Shown piece by piece: positions 12,261-21,137 of a stretch of DNA of 22,650 bases; within the stretch, counting starts at the first letter, position 1; every line of letters starts with the position of its first letter. The notes under the pieces were generated by a model. It was not told where the DNA came from. It did no database searches and was given only the letters and a program-made list of their open reading frames with translations. The stretch lies in the IMG/VR virus record IMGVR_UViG_3300025671_000581, positions 1 to 22,650 of that record; one strand, given 5' to 3'. This stretch comes from a virus. Both the position numbers and the translations under genes were made by a program.

Positions 12261-13156
12261 ATACTTTCTCCTCTTTCTAAATCCTCAATTAAAGGACGGT
12301 TCCTTTCCTTATAGTTATAGACGCTTCGAGTACGTCCCTCCTTGTTGCTTATGCGAGAATATTTATCAAACTCACATAAGCCTCCTTCTATCTCCCGCAT
12401 TTCAAACGGTCGATCAGAATACTCTAGGTTTAATGCTTCGTTACAGATCCAATAAAGTTCCTGCATCTCTGCGTTCCAATCGTGTGATCTTCGACAGAAC
12501 TCCAGCGGTCTGCCCGTAAGACGGTTAAGTCCTCTCATCGCTCCGGGACCAGCATTAGCCCAAGTTTTTATATCGGTGGCGTTATTTAACAAATAGGTGT
12601 GCCGAAGATCGGTGACGATCTCGTAAGAAACAAACGGGCCAATGTACGGGTACTGAAGTAAAAACTGCCAAGCCTCCTGTAAAGTTGTCATCTGCTCTAG
12701 CTGTTTGACTAACTCTTCGCGGTGATACCAAATATGAGAAACACATTCAGCAACACCTGTTACTTTATTCATGCGATTAGGAGTCTTAACGATATAAGCC
12801 CCCGTCACCCATTTCGGTTGTTTACTAACCTCTCGGATAGCTTTCTCACGATCCCATTCAAGATGTAGATTATTATCGAGAAGTGTCCTACCTGTTTCGA
12901 TTAAATTAAAAAACCTAAAGATAATCGTAGCCATTGCAACGTCTGGACTGTTCTTTAGTGGGTCACGAATATGTGTCCGAAACCAACGCGTCGTGCGATC
13001 ATCTTCTCGAAACACTTGACAGAATTTAAATTCTTTAAGTATTGGGTCTTCTGACCATGGCGGCTCTTGTTTTAGTTCTTCTTTCTTATGTCTAATTCTT
13101 TCTCGTTCTTCTATCCAATAGAGATAGGTATCTACGCGCTCGGGTAGAAACTGCAT
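12248..13156 (-). CDS. aGPT-Pplase / amino acid:DNA transferase-like protein
   Basis: 302 aa from ATG 13156 (GGAG 9 bases upstream, 4 bases after the methyltransferase stop; a GTG/ATG at 13189 would overlap that gene). Recognised by WIEERERIR, PPWSEDPILKEFKF, REDDRTTRW (near residue 60), IFRFFNLIETG, TGAYIVKTPNRMNK, then YPYIGPFVSYEIVTDLRH and TWANAGPGAMRGLNR. This is the family described by comparative genomics as alpha-glutamyl/putrescinyl thymine pyrophosphorylase-like, later amino acid:DNA transferase, with a helix-hairpin-helix glycosylase-like fold. Members replace the pyrophosphate on 5-hydroxymethyl-dU in DNA with an amine or amino acid. The GPGAMRGLNR segment is a strong mark. Identification rests on remembered motifs and gene context. 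Confidence 0.82.
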   Translation of the reverse strand: MQFLPERVDTYLYWIEERERIRHKKEELKQEPPWSEDPILKEFKFCQVFREDDRTTRWFRTHIRDPLKNSPDVAMATIIFRFFNLIETGRTLLDNNLHLEWDREKAIREVSKQPKWVTGAYIVKTPNRMNKVTGVAECVSHIWYHREELVKQLEQMTTLQEAWQFLLQYPYIGPFVSYEIVTDLRHTYLLNNATDIKTWANAGPGAMRGLNRLTGRPLEFCRRSHDWNAEMQELYWICNEALNLEYSDRPFEMREIEGGLCEFDKYSRISNKEGRTRSVYNYKERNRPLIEDLERGESIWAD

Positions 13157-13160
13157 AAGA

Positions 13161-14021
13161 CTACTCCGGTTTTCGTAAAATCCATGCACAGTTGTTAGAG
13201 GCTTGGGGGAAGAAAACTGCGGCGACCATTCTTAAAAACTGTCGGCCATATCGATTACTAAGCATCTCGAATTGTTTCGGACTCCAACTAGGGAAACCGA
13301 AGTCGTTGATCTCATGATTACGCATCGCTTTCCGTAACTTAGGAAGCTGTATAAATGTTCCGACAACCGACTGAAGTTCCCAGCGTTTCTCCAACTCAGT
13401 TTTAAGCTCCTCAAACCCCCACTCGTAAACATGATCCTCGGGTAACTTATCGTTCGACCCGTCATGGTTAGGTGTTGTGAAATAGAGTAAACCTCCGGGC
13501 TTAGTCACTCGATCTACCTCGTCAAGCCAAGCGGGTACAAACTCAGGTTTCATATGCTCGATAACTTCGGTAGACCAACAAAAGTGTTTCGAGGCATCGG
13601 GTACGTCTAAAATCGGATTTACCGTTAGATCTTGAACGGTAATCGTTGCGTTAAAATTCTTTAGCCATTGCGAGTCGTTTATATCACCGCCGCCGTTCGA
13701 CCACCAAGGTATTTCTCGCAATACCGCTGGATCAATATCAAATCCATGGTAGCTAGAAATTACGTCTGATTTTTTAACAGTGTAGGCTTTATACAAATTT
13801 CGTAGAACCCACAGCTCACCGCAGCCTATTTCTAAAACATCTAGTGGTTGGGCTAACTCAATAGATTCTTCAATACATAATGAAGAGATCTTATCGAACC
13901 GACTAATATGCGTTAGCTCGTCCGGTCGCCAGTTAGCTAAAACCCCAGCCCCTGCAATATCCATCCGAGTGTTCTTACTATCGTTCTCGTTTATTGTCAG
14001 ATTCTTCCTAATAGAAGCCAT
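13161..14021 (-). CDS. Class I SAM-dependent methyltransferase
   Basis: 286 aa. Motif I VLEIGCGEL (residues 62-70), motif II acidic FDID (94-97), a middle WSTEVIEHM and RVTKPGGLLYFTTPNHDG, as in Methyltransf_11/23-type small-molecule methyltransferases. There is no DNA-methyltransferase signature (no DPPY or NPPF, no PC motif), so methylation of a small molecule, a protein or a hypermodified base is more likely than N6-A or C5-C methylation. It is the first gene of the operon behind the promoter at 14050-14079 (AAAGGAGAAAGAG before ATG), directly before the aGPT-Pplase-like gene, so it may act in the thymine modification pathway. Confidence 0.85.
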   Translation of the reverse strand: MASIRKNLTINENDSKNTRMDIAGAGVLANWRPDELTHISRFDKISSLCIEESIELAQPLDVLEIGCGELWVLRNLYKAYTVKKSDVISSYHGFDIDPAVLREIPWWSNGGGDINDSQWLKNFNATITVQDLTVNPILDVPDASKHFCWSTEVIEHMKPEFVPAWLDEVDRVTKPGGLLYFTTPNHDGSNDKLPEDHVYEWGFEELKTELEKRWELQSVVGTFIQLPKLRKAMRNHEINDFGFPSWSPKQFEMLSNRYGRQFLRMVAAVFFPQASNNCAWILRKPE

Positions 14022-14049
14022 CTCTTTCTCCTTTATTAAACTAATAAAA

Positions 14050-14079
14050 ATTATACTTTAGGCCCTTTACCAAAGTAAA
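14050..14079 (-). promoter_or_regulatory. Promoter for modification/polymerase operon 14021-8112
   Basis: Minus strand CTCCTTTACTTTGG with -35 TTTACT (14079-14074), 18-bp spacer and consensus -10 TATAAT (14055-14050). The box departs from the family in having TCC for TGC and G after TTT. A TTATTA/TAATAA hairpin (14033-14047) lies at the predicted start. Confidence 0.7.
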
Positions 14080-14084
14080 GGAGT

Positions 14085-15581
14085 TTATATTGGGAAGTAC
14101 TTGGTCGAGCGAGGCTCGATAAGATACAAATTTTCTTTAGCGCGAGTTAACCCAACATAAAATACCCGCGATTCATCGTCTGGATTTTTCTGGTAAGAGT
14201 TATAGACTCTTGTCGAAAGATCTGTCATTAAAATTACATTTGTCGCTTCACCACCTTTAGCAGCATGGATCGTCGATAAACGAATACGAGGTTCTTTTGT
14301 GATCTTTTCTCCGCGTCGAAGCATTGCCTGAATGTAGCTACGCTCACGAACAGACATTCCGTTAAAAACATCGTACCAATGTTCCGCAGGAATACTTGGT
14401 ATATGGTTTTTCGTATCTTTTAGCGTGATAAAGCTATCAAAGTCTAAACTGGACAGGGAGTTGGGTACACGAATATTCATGTAAGCTAAGAGATTGATAA
14501 GCTCCGTGACAAGAATACGTCCCCCGCTTCTTATCGTTTCCCAATCTTTAACAGACTTAACTTTTTTCTCAGAGATACTGGCTCGATTTTTATTTTTAAA
14601 GAACCAACCTTCTGATCGACAGTAGTTTTCGACACCTTCTAAAAGGTAATTTGTCCTAGCTAAAACTAACCAGTCACCTTCCGACATGTCGATAGATTCA
14701 TAAGACGCTTCCCATCGAACTTGACCAGCTTCCTTTCGAGGTTCCCATTTCTTTCGAACTCGAGAGGCAACTTGCCCGATACACCGCTCGGCAAGGTTGT
14801 GTATAGATTTAGGAATCCGATACGATTGTTTAAGAACCATCGCATTTTTTGAATTACTAATTAAATATTCAACGTCTGCCCCAGCCCAACGATAAATCGC
14901 TTGGTCATCATCTCCAGCGATATAGATTTTATCAGCGTGGTCGCAAAGTTTACGAACCACCGCCCACTGTAACGGAGATAAATCTTGAGCTTCGTCAACA
15001 AACATTACGTCGAGCTTAGGAGCATGTCCTCGTTTTAAAAACATCTCTAGCATGTCTGTGTAATCGAGCAGCACTCGGTCACGTTTAAATAAATTTAATC
15101 CTCGAGAAAATCTCTCTAGCTCGAACCAACCTACAACATCGTCGACTTCCTGCCATTGCTGTGCTAGTGAAACTTGTCGCATGCGAGCAAGGTTTTCTAT
15201 AAACAGTAAACGATCATCTTTAGATACACTCAAGATATTCCCGTCTTCGGTATTTACCGAACCAGTTAACCTTAAATTAAGTTTGTCGTTTAAGTCTCGA
15301 AAGTCTTGTGCTCCAAGTACCGATTCTTTCGATAATCCTAACTGTAAGAAACAAAGTGAATGCAGCGTTCTAAAATACGGCAGCTGTTTTTGACTAATTT
15401 CAAATCGCTCTAATGCCCGAGTTTTTCCTTCCTTTACGGCTTGTTTTGTGAATGTAAAAAACCCTATGCGTTCAGGTTGAGTACCCTTCTCGAGTTCTTC
15501 TTCGAGCAACCCTAAAAGGGTACTAGTTTTACCTGTGCCCGGAGGTCCCAGTATAACTTGTGCCCTAGCCGTTAAGGTCAT
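14085..15581 (-). CDS. UvrD/PcrA-like SF1 helicase
   Basis: 498 aa. Walker A GPPGTGKT (residues 12-19), motif Ia FTFTKQAVKEG (42-52), Walker B FVDEAQD (194-200), motif III GDDDQAIYRWAG (223-234), motif IV LKQSYRIP, motif V STIHAAKG and motif VI YVGLTRAKENLYLI (475-488). It is shorter than UvrD (about 720 aa), with reduced 1B/2B subdomains, as in phage versions. A 3'-5' helicase role in replication or recombination follows from the family. Its ATG overlaps the primase stop by 4 bases, so the two are made together. It ends just before the promoter at 14050-14079, and no terminator is seen. Confidence 0.93.
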   Translation of the reverse strand: MTLTARAQVILGPPGTGKTSTLLGLLEEELEKGTQPERIGFFTFTKQAVKEGKTRALERFEISQKQLPYFRTLHSLCFLQLGLSKESVLGAQDFRDLNDKLNLRLTGSVNTEDGNILSVSKDDRLLFIENLARMRQVSLAQQWQEVDDVVGWFELERFSRGLNLFKRDRVLLDYTDMLEMFLKRGHAPKLDVMFVDEAQDLSPLQWAVVRKLCDHADKIYIAGDDDQAIYRWAGADVEYLISNSKNAMVLKQSYRIPKSIHNLAERCIGQVASRVRKKWEPRKEAGQVRWEASYESIDMSEGDWLVLARTNYLLEGVENYCRSEGWFFKNKNRASISEKKVKSVKDWETIRSGGRILVTELINLLAYMNIRVPNSLSSLDFDSFITLKDTKNHIPSIPAEHWYDVFNGMSVRERSYIQAMLRRGEKITKEPRIRLSTIHAAKGGEATNVILMTDLSTRVYNSYQKNPDDESRVFYVGLTRAKENLYLIEPRSTKYFPI

Positions 15582-17101
15582 AGTGGACTCTCGTTAAACT
15601 CAGGAAGCTCATGGCTTTCGTTTTGCACCTGAAACTCAGGAATGTGCCAAACATTCACACCTTTGCCTTTTATATTAAAAAAGTAAGCCTCTCCTTTCAT
15701 ATCTCGTAATCGAGCAGTTAGTTTGCTTCGATGGTAATCTCTAAAGTTTTTACGATGTAAAAAATCCATAAGATCCGCTAACCGAAAATATGTCCTGCCC
15801 TTATCGCTCCAAGGTTTGCCAAGTAGTAACTCATCTTTTTCTCTAGCGGGCCGCTCAGTACAAAACGTTTCTAACAGCTCACTAAAATGTCCTTCTGTCG
15901 AAGAATCTTTCGGCACCTCTATAACAGTTAACTTATCCAGTAGTTGTTGGATAACTTGTCGCCATACGTTATCCCGTACTTTCGGGGGAATAGTATTTAG
16001 CATATCCATACATTTACGCTGAAACTTAGTTTGATTCAAAAGTTCTTCGGTCTCTAACTCAAGGCGACCACCTTCTACGTCAAGAAACCATATTGGTGGA
16101 TCGCTATTCTGTTTAGTTAAGTTACTAAACAAAGGAGTACCGCCTGAAGCTCCAACACCAAACTTTCTAGTTCTGCAAAGAGGACTATTACAATGGCTTG
16201 CGATTGGCTGGTCGTTACAGCGATAAAAATAATCTTTTCGCTGCACCTGTTTTGTAATCGTAAGTACTTCCTGCGCTCCTAACGGAGGCTGCATATACTC
16301 ATGGTTTACTTGCTCGATACGTTTTTCCCAATCATCCGCATACTTTTTGCGTAAGAAAACCCCTAGATTAAATAAACCTGAGTTTCTCATTCCTTTCGGA
16401 AAACCCTGAGCGATCAAATGATCTAAACAAGGCGGGGCGTGTTCTAACCAGTCGATATTTTTAACCGCTGGAGCCGTATCCAGTTGTGTTAACTCTTCTT
16501 CAGTTAACGTAATCGTATCGAGATATTCTAAAAATTCCTCCGGGGTAAAGGTCCTCCCTGATGGACTAAACCCATACCTTGTTGAATCTTCACCTCCGAA
16601 GTATGGCATGTTTAACGTGCTTCCACGATCTCCTCTTTCTAACAATAGTTTAGTTTGTTTCGGAAAAATCTCAGCTGTTCCGAATCCGATTGACGCGGCT
16701 ACCTGACGCAGCTTTTTCTGCATAAGATATGCAGGAACTGGGTCAAAGACAAACAAAAATAAATGTGCTCCACCACTTTTAGATCGACAGACAACTAAAG
16801 GCAACTTAAACTTTTTTAGCTTTTTAGCTAAACCCTTGAGATCGAGGGGGTACTCATCAATATCGATGGCCCCCCAAACACAGGAATTGTTTTCATCAAT
16901 AGCAACAATACCTATACTCTGTTTACCGTCAAGATGTTGACGCCACAAATCTTTTAACTGTTCTTTCGTAAGAGTCTTAGATATTGTGACGTTTGTTCCT
17001 TTAGCTTTCCCGTCTTCTCTTGTCTCACTCGATGGTGTGAATACACTATATGCGTGTCGTAGGCCAGCGAACTTTTGTGCAAATTGTTCTTCTAGCGACA
17101 T
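15578..17101 (-). CDS. Archaeo-eukaryotic primase (AEP / TOTE-type primase domain)
   Basis: 507 aa. Catalytic region about residues 60-190: AIDIDEYP with Asp80 and Asp82, CRSKSGGAHLFLF (105-117; the sGGaH motif with His113), and AEIFPKQ (143-149). This matches primase-polymerases of the type found in TOTE conflict systems and many phages. Four cysteines, Cys225, Cys295, Cys304 and Cys309, lie in PPCLDHL, YRCNDQP and HCNSPLCR; their spacing recalls the Fe-S or zinc module of PriL/PriCT domains. The C-terminal 180 residues are not recognised; a winged-helix-like segment with FRLADLMDFLHRKNF is near 450. There is no helicase domain in the same chain. Likely makes primers for PolA. Ribosome site AAGGTGAG. 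Confidence 0.87.
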   Translation of the reverse strand: MSLEEQFAQKFAGLRHAYSVFTPSSETREDGKAKGTNVTISKTLTKEQLKDLWRQHLDGKQSIGIVAIDENNSCVWGAIDIDEYPLDLKGLAKKLKKFKLPLVVCRSKSGGAHLFLFVFDPVPAYLMQKKLRQVAASIGFGTAEIFPKQTKLLLERGDRGSTLNMPYFGGEDSTRYGFSPSGRTFTPEEFLEYLDTITLTEEELTQLDTAPAVKNIDWLEHAPPCLDHLIAQGFPKGMRNSGLFNLGVFLRKKYADDWEKRIEQVNHEYMQPPLGAQEVLTITKQVQRKDYFYRCNDQPIASHCNSPLCRTRKFGVGASGGTPLFSNLTKQNSDPPIWFLDVEGGRLELETEELLNQTKFQRKCMDMLNTIPPKVRDNVWRQVIQQLLDKLTVIEVPKDSSTEGHFSELLETFCTERPAREKDELLLGKPWSDKGRTYFRLADLMDFLHRKNFRDYHRSKLTARLRDMKGEAYFFNIKGKGVNVWHIPEFQVQNESHELPEFNESPL

Positions 17102-17115
17102 TTCTCACCTTTCTA

Positions 17116-17889
17116 TTAAAACGGGATATCTTCTCCAGACTCTTCGTCCACCGCAGCTTCTTGTTTGACTGTTACAGCACCGGAACGAGCAGCTGTCATA
17201 AAGTCTCGCGCCATTCTAGCTAACTCAAGAGGCGTAGCTTTCTCTTTCTCTGCGGTAAATCCATACCAACTCCCTAGGTCGTTAGATTGCTCTACCGTTT
17301 TTACACGGTAAATATTAGCGAACATAGGTGCTAGAACAGTTTCACCTGCTGAGTTTTTTACTCTCGAAGTTCGAAGCATAGAGTTCCAACGTCGAGAAAA
17401 ACTTAGCTGGCTAGAGGTGAAACTTAATAAGACTTCTTGTGGTTCTAGCTCATTATTAACAATCAGTGCAAAGTACTGAGCCGTTTCTTGTATTTCATTA
17501 CCATTATTTAAAATGTACTTTTTCTTCTCGTTTTGAACCGCACTTTTTAAGATATCAGCTGTGTGATCAGAGTTTACAATACCGCCTCCTGCGTCTCGCG
17601 GAACCCATTCGATATACTTTTTAGTGTAAGCACAAGGAATAACAAGAATACCCTCATCGCCGTCATACAACTCATTCGTGACGGTATTAAAAAGCATCCC
17701 TTGAGCAGCTCCCTCAATATATTTACCGTTATTTTTCTTTAACTGGGGGGAACCAGATTGCAACACACGGATAAACGGAATCGCATAATCCTCGGAACTA
17801 GTATCCTCCAAACCTGTTCCGCTAGACAATAAGTCGTCGTCTAAAACTAAAACTTCACCAACGTTCGCTTTCGCTACTTCTTTTGACAT
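17116..17889 (-). CDS. SSB-like protein with acidic DIPF tail
   Basis: 257 aa. The core (YAIPFIRVLQSGSPQLKK, later VLLSFTSSQLSFSRRWNSML) belongs to a phage family common next to primases and helicases, usually unnamed. The last residues DEESGEDIPF copy the acidic tail of bacterial SSB (consensus ...DDDIPF), which recruits partner proteins. By this tail, its length and position in the replication operon it is probably a single-stranded-DNA-binding protein; no clear OB-fold motif was seen, so this is inference. Its start follows the coiled-coil gene by 3 bases, with AGAGGAAG as ribosome site. Confidence 0.78.
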   Translation of the reverse strand: MSKEVAKANVGEVLVLDDDLLSSGTGLEDTSSEDYAIPFIRVLQSGSPQLKKNNGKYIEGAAQGMLFNTVTNELYDGDEGILVIPCAYTKKYIEWVPRDAGGGIVNSDHTADILKSAVQNEKKKYILNNGNEIQETAQYFALIVNNELEPQEVLLSFTSSQLSFSRRWNSMLRTSRVKNSAGETVLAPMFANIYRVKTVEQSNDLGSWYGFTAEKEKATPLELARMARDFMTAARSGAVTVKQEAAVDEESGEDIPF

Positions 17890-17892
17890 GAT

Positions 17893-18480
17893 TTACTTCC
17901 TCTTCTTTTCTATTTTTGAGCGGGAACCTACATATATCCCGAATGTTTCGGAAGGTATATCCTTCCCTGCAGTAAGTTGTTCCTTCACAAACGCTTTAAG
18001 CGTTGAAGGATGTACTCCCTGTTTTACCTCTGGACTTAGACCAAGCTGCTTTAACTTTTCTACAGTGTCGTTAGCTTTTTGATCCTCATCCCTACCGAAG
18101 CTAAGGTTTACTTGGTTTTTAATTAAACCACCATGACCGTTGTTTTTTAACCAAGAAAATGCTTCTTCTCTATTTGCTTCGGAAATAGACGCTTGAAAGA
18201 AAGGACTAACAGATATTTTGTAACCTGTCGCAGTTACAAATTCCATTAAGTTAGCGGATTGCATAGCTTCTGGTAATTTAACCTCTGCCACATGTCTTAG
18301 TTCTTTCTTCTTTTCTTTTAGCTGTTCTTCTAAGGCTTCAAGTTCGTTTTGTAGCTGAACTTGCTCTTGTGCGATATCCGAAATAGAAGATATTTCTTTA
18401 TCGTTTAAAGTTTCTTGCCATTCAGAAACAGTGGTAGATCCAGTCAACTCTTCAAAAGAGAGTTCTTTATCTTCAGACAT
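17893..18480 (-). CDS. Coiled-coil replication-module protein, unknown function
   Basis: 195 aa. Residues 38-66 form a charged coiled coil (QEQVQLQNELEALEEQLKEK), then a domain with KLPEAMQSANLMEF, SPFFQASISEANREEAFSWL and a C-terminal VHPSTLKAFVKEQL...IPSETFGIYVG. This arrangement recurs in many phages beside the SSB-like gene; its function is not known to me. The VHPSTLKAFV part is the most conserved. An assistant to SSB or a recombination mediator is a guess. It overlaps the 116-aa gene by 8 bases. Confidence 0.8.
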   Translation of the reverse strand: MSEDKELSFEELTGSTTVSEWQETLNDKEISSISDIAQEQVQLQNELEALEEQLKEKKKELRHVAEVKLPEAMQSANLMEFVTATGYKISVSPFFQASISEANREEAFSWLKNNGHGGLIKNQVNLSFGRDEDQKANDTVEKLKQLGLSPEVKQGVHPSTLKAFVKEQLTAGKDIPSETFGIYVGSRSKIEKKRK

Positions 18481-18823
18481 TAAGTTCTCCTAAGTCTTCC
18501 GGTTCAAATGCAGTTTTAGAATAAAGCTCTAAAGAAACCGCGTAATAGTCTCTCGACTGGCGATCCCATTTAAGGACTTTAAACCTTCCTGAGTTTACTG
18601 CGGCGGCTACTGCACAGCAGAGGCCGATGGATGCGGGGTCGCCCATTAACAACAAGTAATCCTCGTCGCTAAAATTAGACAACACCCGTTTGACGGTTCT
18701 CACCGCCGGGGCTGTTGTAAGCATTAGGTTGGTTTTGCTCGGAAGCACAACCTCTAATGTCCCATATTTAGAAGCTGTTAGAACGTTACGGCCCTCAACT
18801 TCCTGTACCACATAGACAGTCAT
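18473..18823 (-). CDS. Conserved marine-phage-type protein (DYLLLMGDP motif)
   Basis: 116 aa. VYVVQEVEGRNVLTASKYG at the N-terminus, DEDYLLLMGDPASIGLCCA near residues 53-71 and FKVLKWDRQSRDYYAV toward the end are recognisable as a family seen in the replication region of many phages, without known function. First gene of the replication operon behind the promoter at 18850-18878, with AAAGGAGAAAGAT as ribosome site. It sits head to head with the SNF2 gene. Confidence 0.8.
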   Translation of the reverse strand: MTVYVVQEVEGRNVLTASKYGTLEVVLPSKTNLMLTTAPAVRTVKRVLSNFSDEDYLLLMGDPASIGLCCAVAAAVNSGRFKVLKWDRQSRDYYAVSLELYSKTAFEPEDLGELNV

Positions 18824-18849
18824 ATCTTTCTCCTTTATAAGGGTTTATT

Positions 18850-18878
18850 ACTTTAGTAAACCTTCTTTGCAAAGTAAA
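18850..18878 (-). promoter_or_regulatory. Promoter for replication operon 18823-14085
   Basis: Minus strand AGTACTTTACTTTGC with -35 TTTACT (18878-18873), 17-bp spacer, -10 TAAAGT (18855-18850). It lies between the replication operon and the duplicated AT-rich leader. Confidence 0.72.
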
Positions 18879-18902
18879 GTACTTTTTACTGCCGAACGCT
18901 AT

Positions 18903-19135
18903 TAAAGTTATCGCTATTGTTCTCTGTAAAAAATAAAAGTTTTTTGAAAAAAATAAACAGAATTTACTAATAGAGTAATATTTCTAATAGATTATACACT
19001 AACTCCTCTAAATAGAAAGGAAAATTCTTTGTAACAAAAGTAATAGAAAAATATTAGATATTAGATTTTTAAGAAGGACAGGAGGAAAGTTCTTTAAAAT
19101 CATATAAAATATTATTATTAGATATTAAACTATAC
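18903..19135 (+). repeat. AT-rich leader, right copy of long inverted repeat
   Basis: Inverted copy of 2281-2537 (37 of 37 identical in 18928-18964, imperfect elsewhere). It lies directly upstream of the SNF2 helicase gene, as the left copy lies upstream of the terminase small subunit gene. Repeated TAATAG and TATTAGAT elements are seen (for example 18968-18990 and 19050-19066). An AGGAGGAA at 19080-19087 looks like a ribosome site but no start codon follows it. No gene was seen in 18824-19158. Confidence 0.85.
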
Positions 19136-19158
19136 GCAGAAATTAGAAAGGATTAAGT

Positions 19159-20597
19159 ATGAAATATGAGTTTAAAACGACTCCGTATGCGCATCAAACA
19201 ACGGCATTGATTAAGTCTTGGAACAGACGAGAGTATGCGTACTTCATGGAAATGGGTACTGGTAAGTCTAAAGTTCTCGTAGATAACATGGCAATACTGT
19301 ATGGTAAAGGAGCAATCAACGCTGCTTTAATCATCGCTCCGAAAGGCGTTTACCGTAACTGGTCAGAACGAGAGATCTCTACGCATCTACCAGACTGCAT
19401 AGCGACTAGGATAGGTGTTTGGTCAGCTTCTCCTAAGAAAAAAGAAAAGGATGCAATACTAAGTTTATTTGATATAACAGAAGAGCTAAAGATTTTAGTT
19501 ATGAATGTCGAAGCCTTTAGTACCAAAAAAGGCGTAGCTTGTGCCGAAAAGTTCTTAGAGCTGCATAAAGCTCTGTTAGCTGTAGACGAATCTACTACGA
19601 TTAAGAATCCGAAGGCTGCAAGAACCAAGGCCCTCGTGAAGTTATCTAAGAAAGCTGCTTATCGTAGGATTTTAACAGGGTTCCCAATTACCCAATCTCC
19701 TATGGATATTTACAGTCAGCTAGAAGTACTAAACCCTAACCTCCTTGGCTTCAGCTCGTTTTATTCTTTCCAAAATCATTTCGGGCAAGTGATTAATCGA
19801 TCGTTTGGCGGTAGAAAGTTTAAACAAGTAGTCGGATATAAAAACTTAGATGAATTAAACCGACGAATCGAACCGTTCTCGTACCGTGTGTTAAAGAAAG
19901 ATTGCCTAGATCTACCTAATAAGATTTACCAGCGGCGAGATGTCGAGATGACTGCAGAACAAAAATCGTACTACGAACAAATTAAAGAGAATGCGATAGC
20001 GTTACTGTCTTCGACCGAACAGGTCACTGTTAATAATGTTCTCACACAGATACTACGACTTCACCAGATAACCTGTGGTTTTGTTAAAACTGACGAAGGG
20101 GTTGAGATTGAAATAAACAATAACCGTATGGACGAGTTGATCAACATATTAGCTGAAATGCAGGGTAAAGTTATTATCTGGGCTAACTACCGGCACAATA
20201 TTAGAGAGATTGTAGAAACGATTTCAGGTTTAGCTGGGGCTGATTCAGTGGCTAGTTATTACGGGGATACCTCTGATGAAGAACGAGAGAGCGTTATAAC
20301 TAGGTTTCAAGACCCAGACTCACCGCTACAATATTTTGTAGGCAATACTCAGACCGGAGGCTACGGCATTACTTTGACGCAAAGCCAGAACGTTATTTAT
20401 TATTCTAACAATTTTGATTTAGAAAAACGTTTGCAATCTGAAGACAGAGCACACCGGATAGGCCAGACCAACAGAGTTACCTACGTTGATCTGGTTTCTA
20501 AAAACACCGTTGATGAAAAGATCGTGAAAGCACTTCGGAACAAATTAAATCTTGCTCAAGAAGTACTTGGCGACGAGAAGTGGAAGGATTGGATCCT

Positions 20598-20601
<4 letters not shown>
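19159..20601 (+). CDS. SNF2-type SF2 helicase/translocase
   Basis: 480 aa. Motif I MGTGKS (residues 32-37), Ia LIIAPKGVYRNW (58-69), II VDEST (142-146; DEST in place of DEAH), III LTGFPITQSPMDIYSQL (172-188), V TGGYGITLTQSQNVIYY, VI QSEDRAHRIGQ (426-436). The DRAHRIGQ motif is typical of SNF2 ATPases, which move on double-stranded DNA; phage versions belong to replication modules. Full length for a phage copy, with no extra domain. It is the only large plus-strand gene, outside the minus-strand replication operons, with its own duplicated leader and AAGGA ribosome site. Its stop codon overlaps the stop of the convergent gene. Confidence 0.95.

Positions 20602-21133
<532 letters not shown>

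Positions 21134-21137
<4 letters not shown>

Noticed and set aside
13157-13189. Upstream start for the aGPT-Pplase-like gene
   Set aside because: It lies inside the methyltransferase gene, and the ATG at 13156 has GGAG at good distance.
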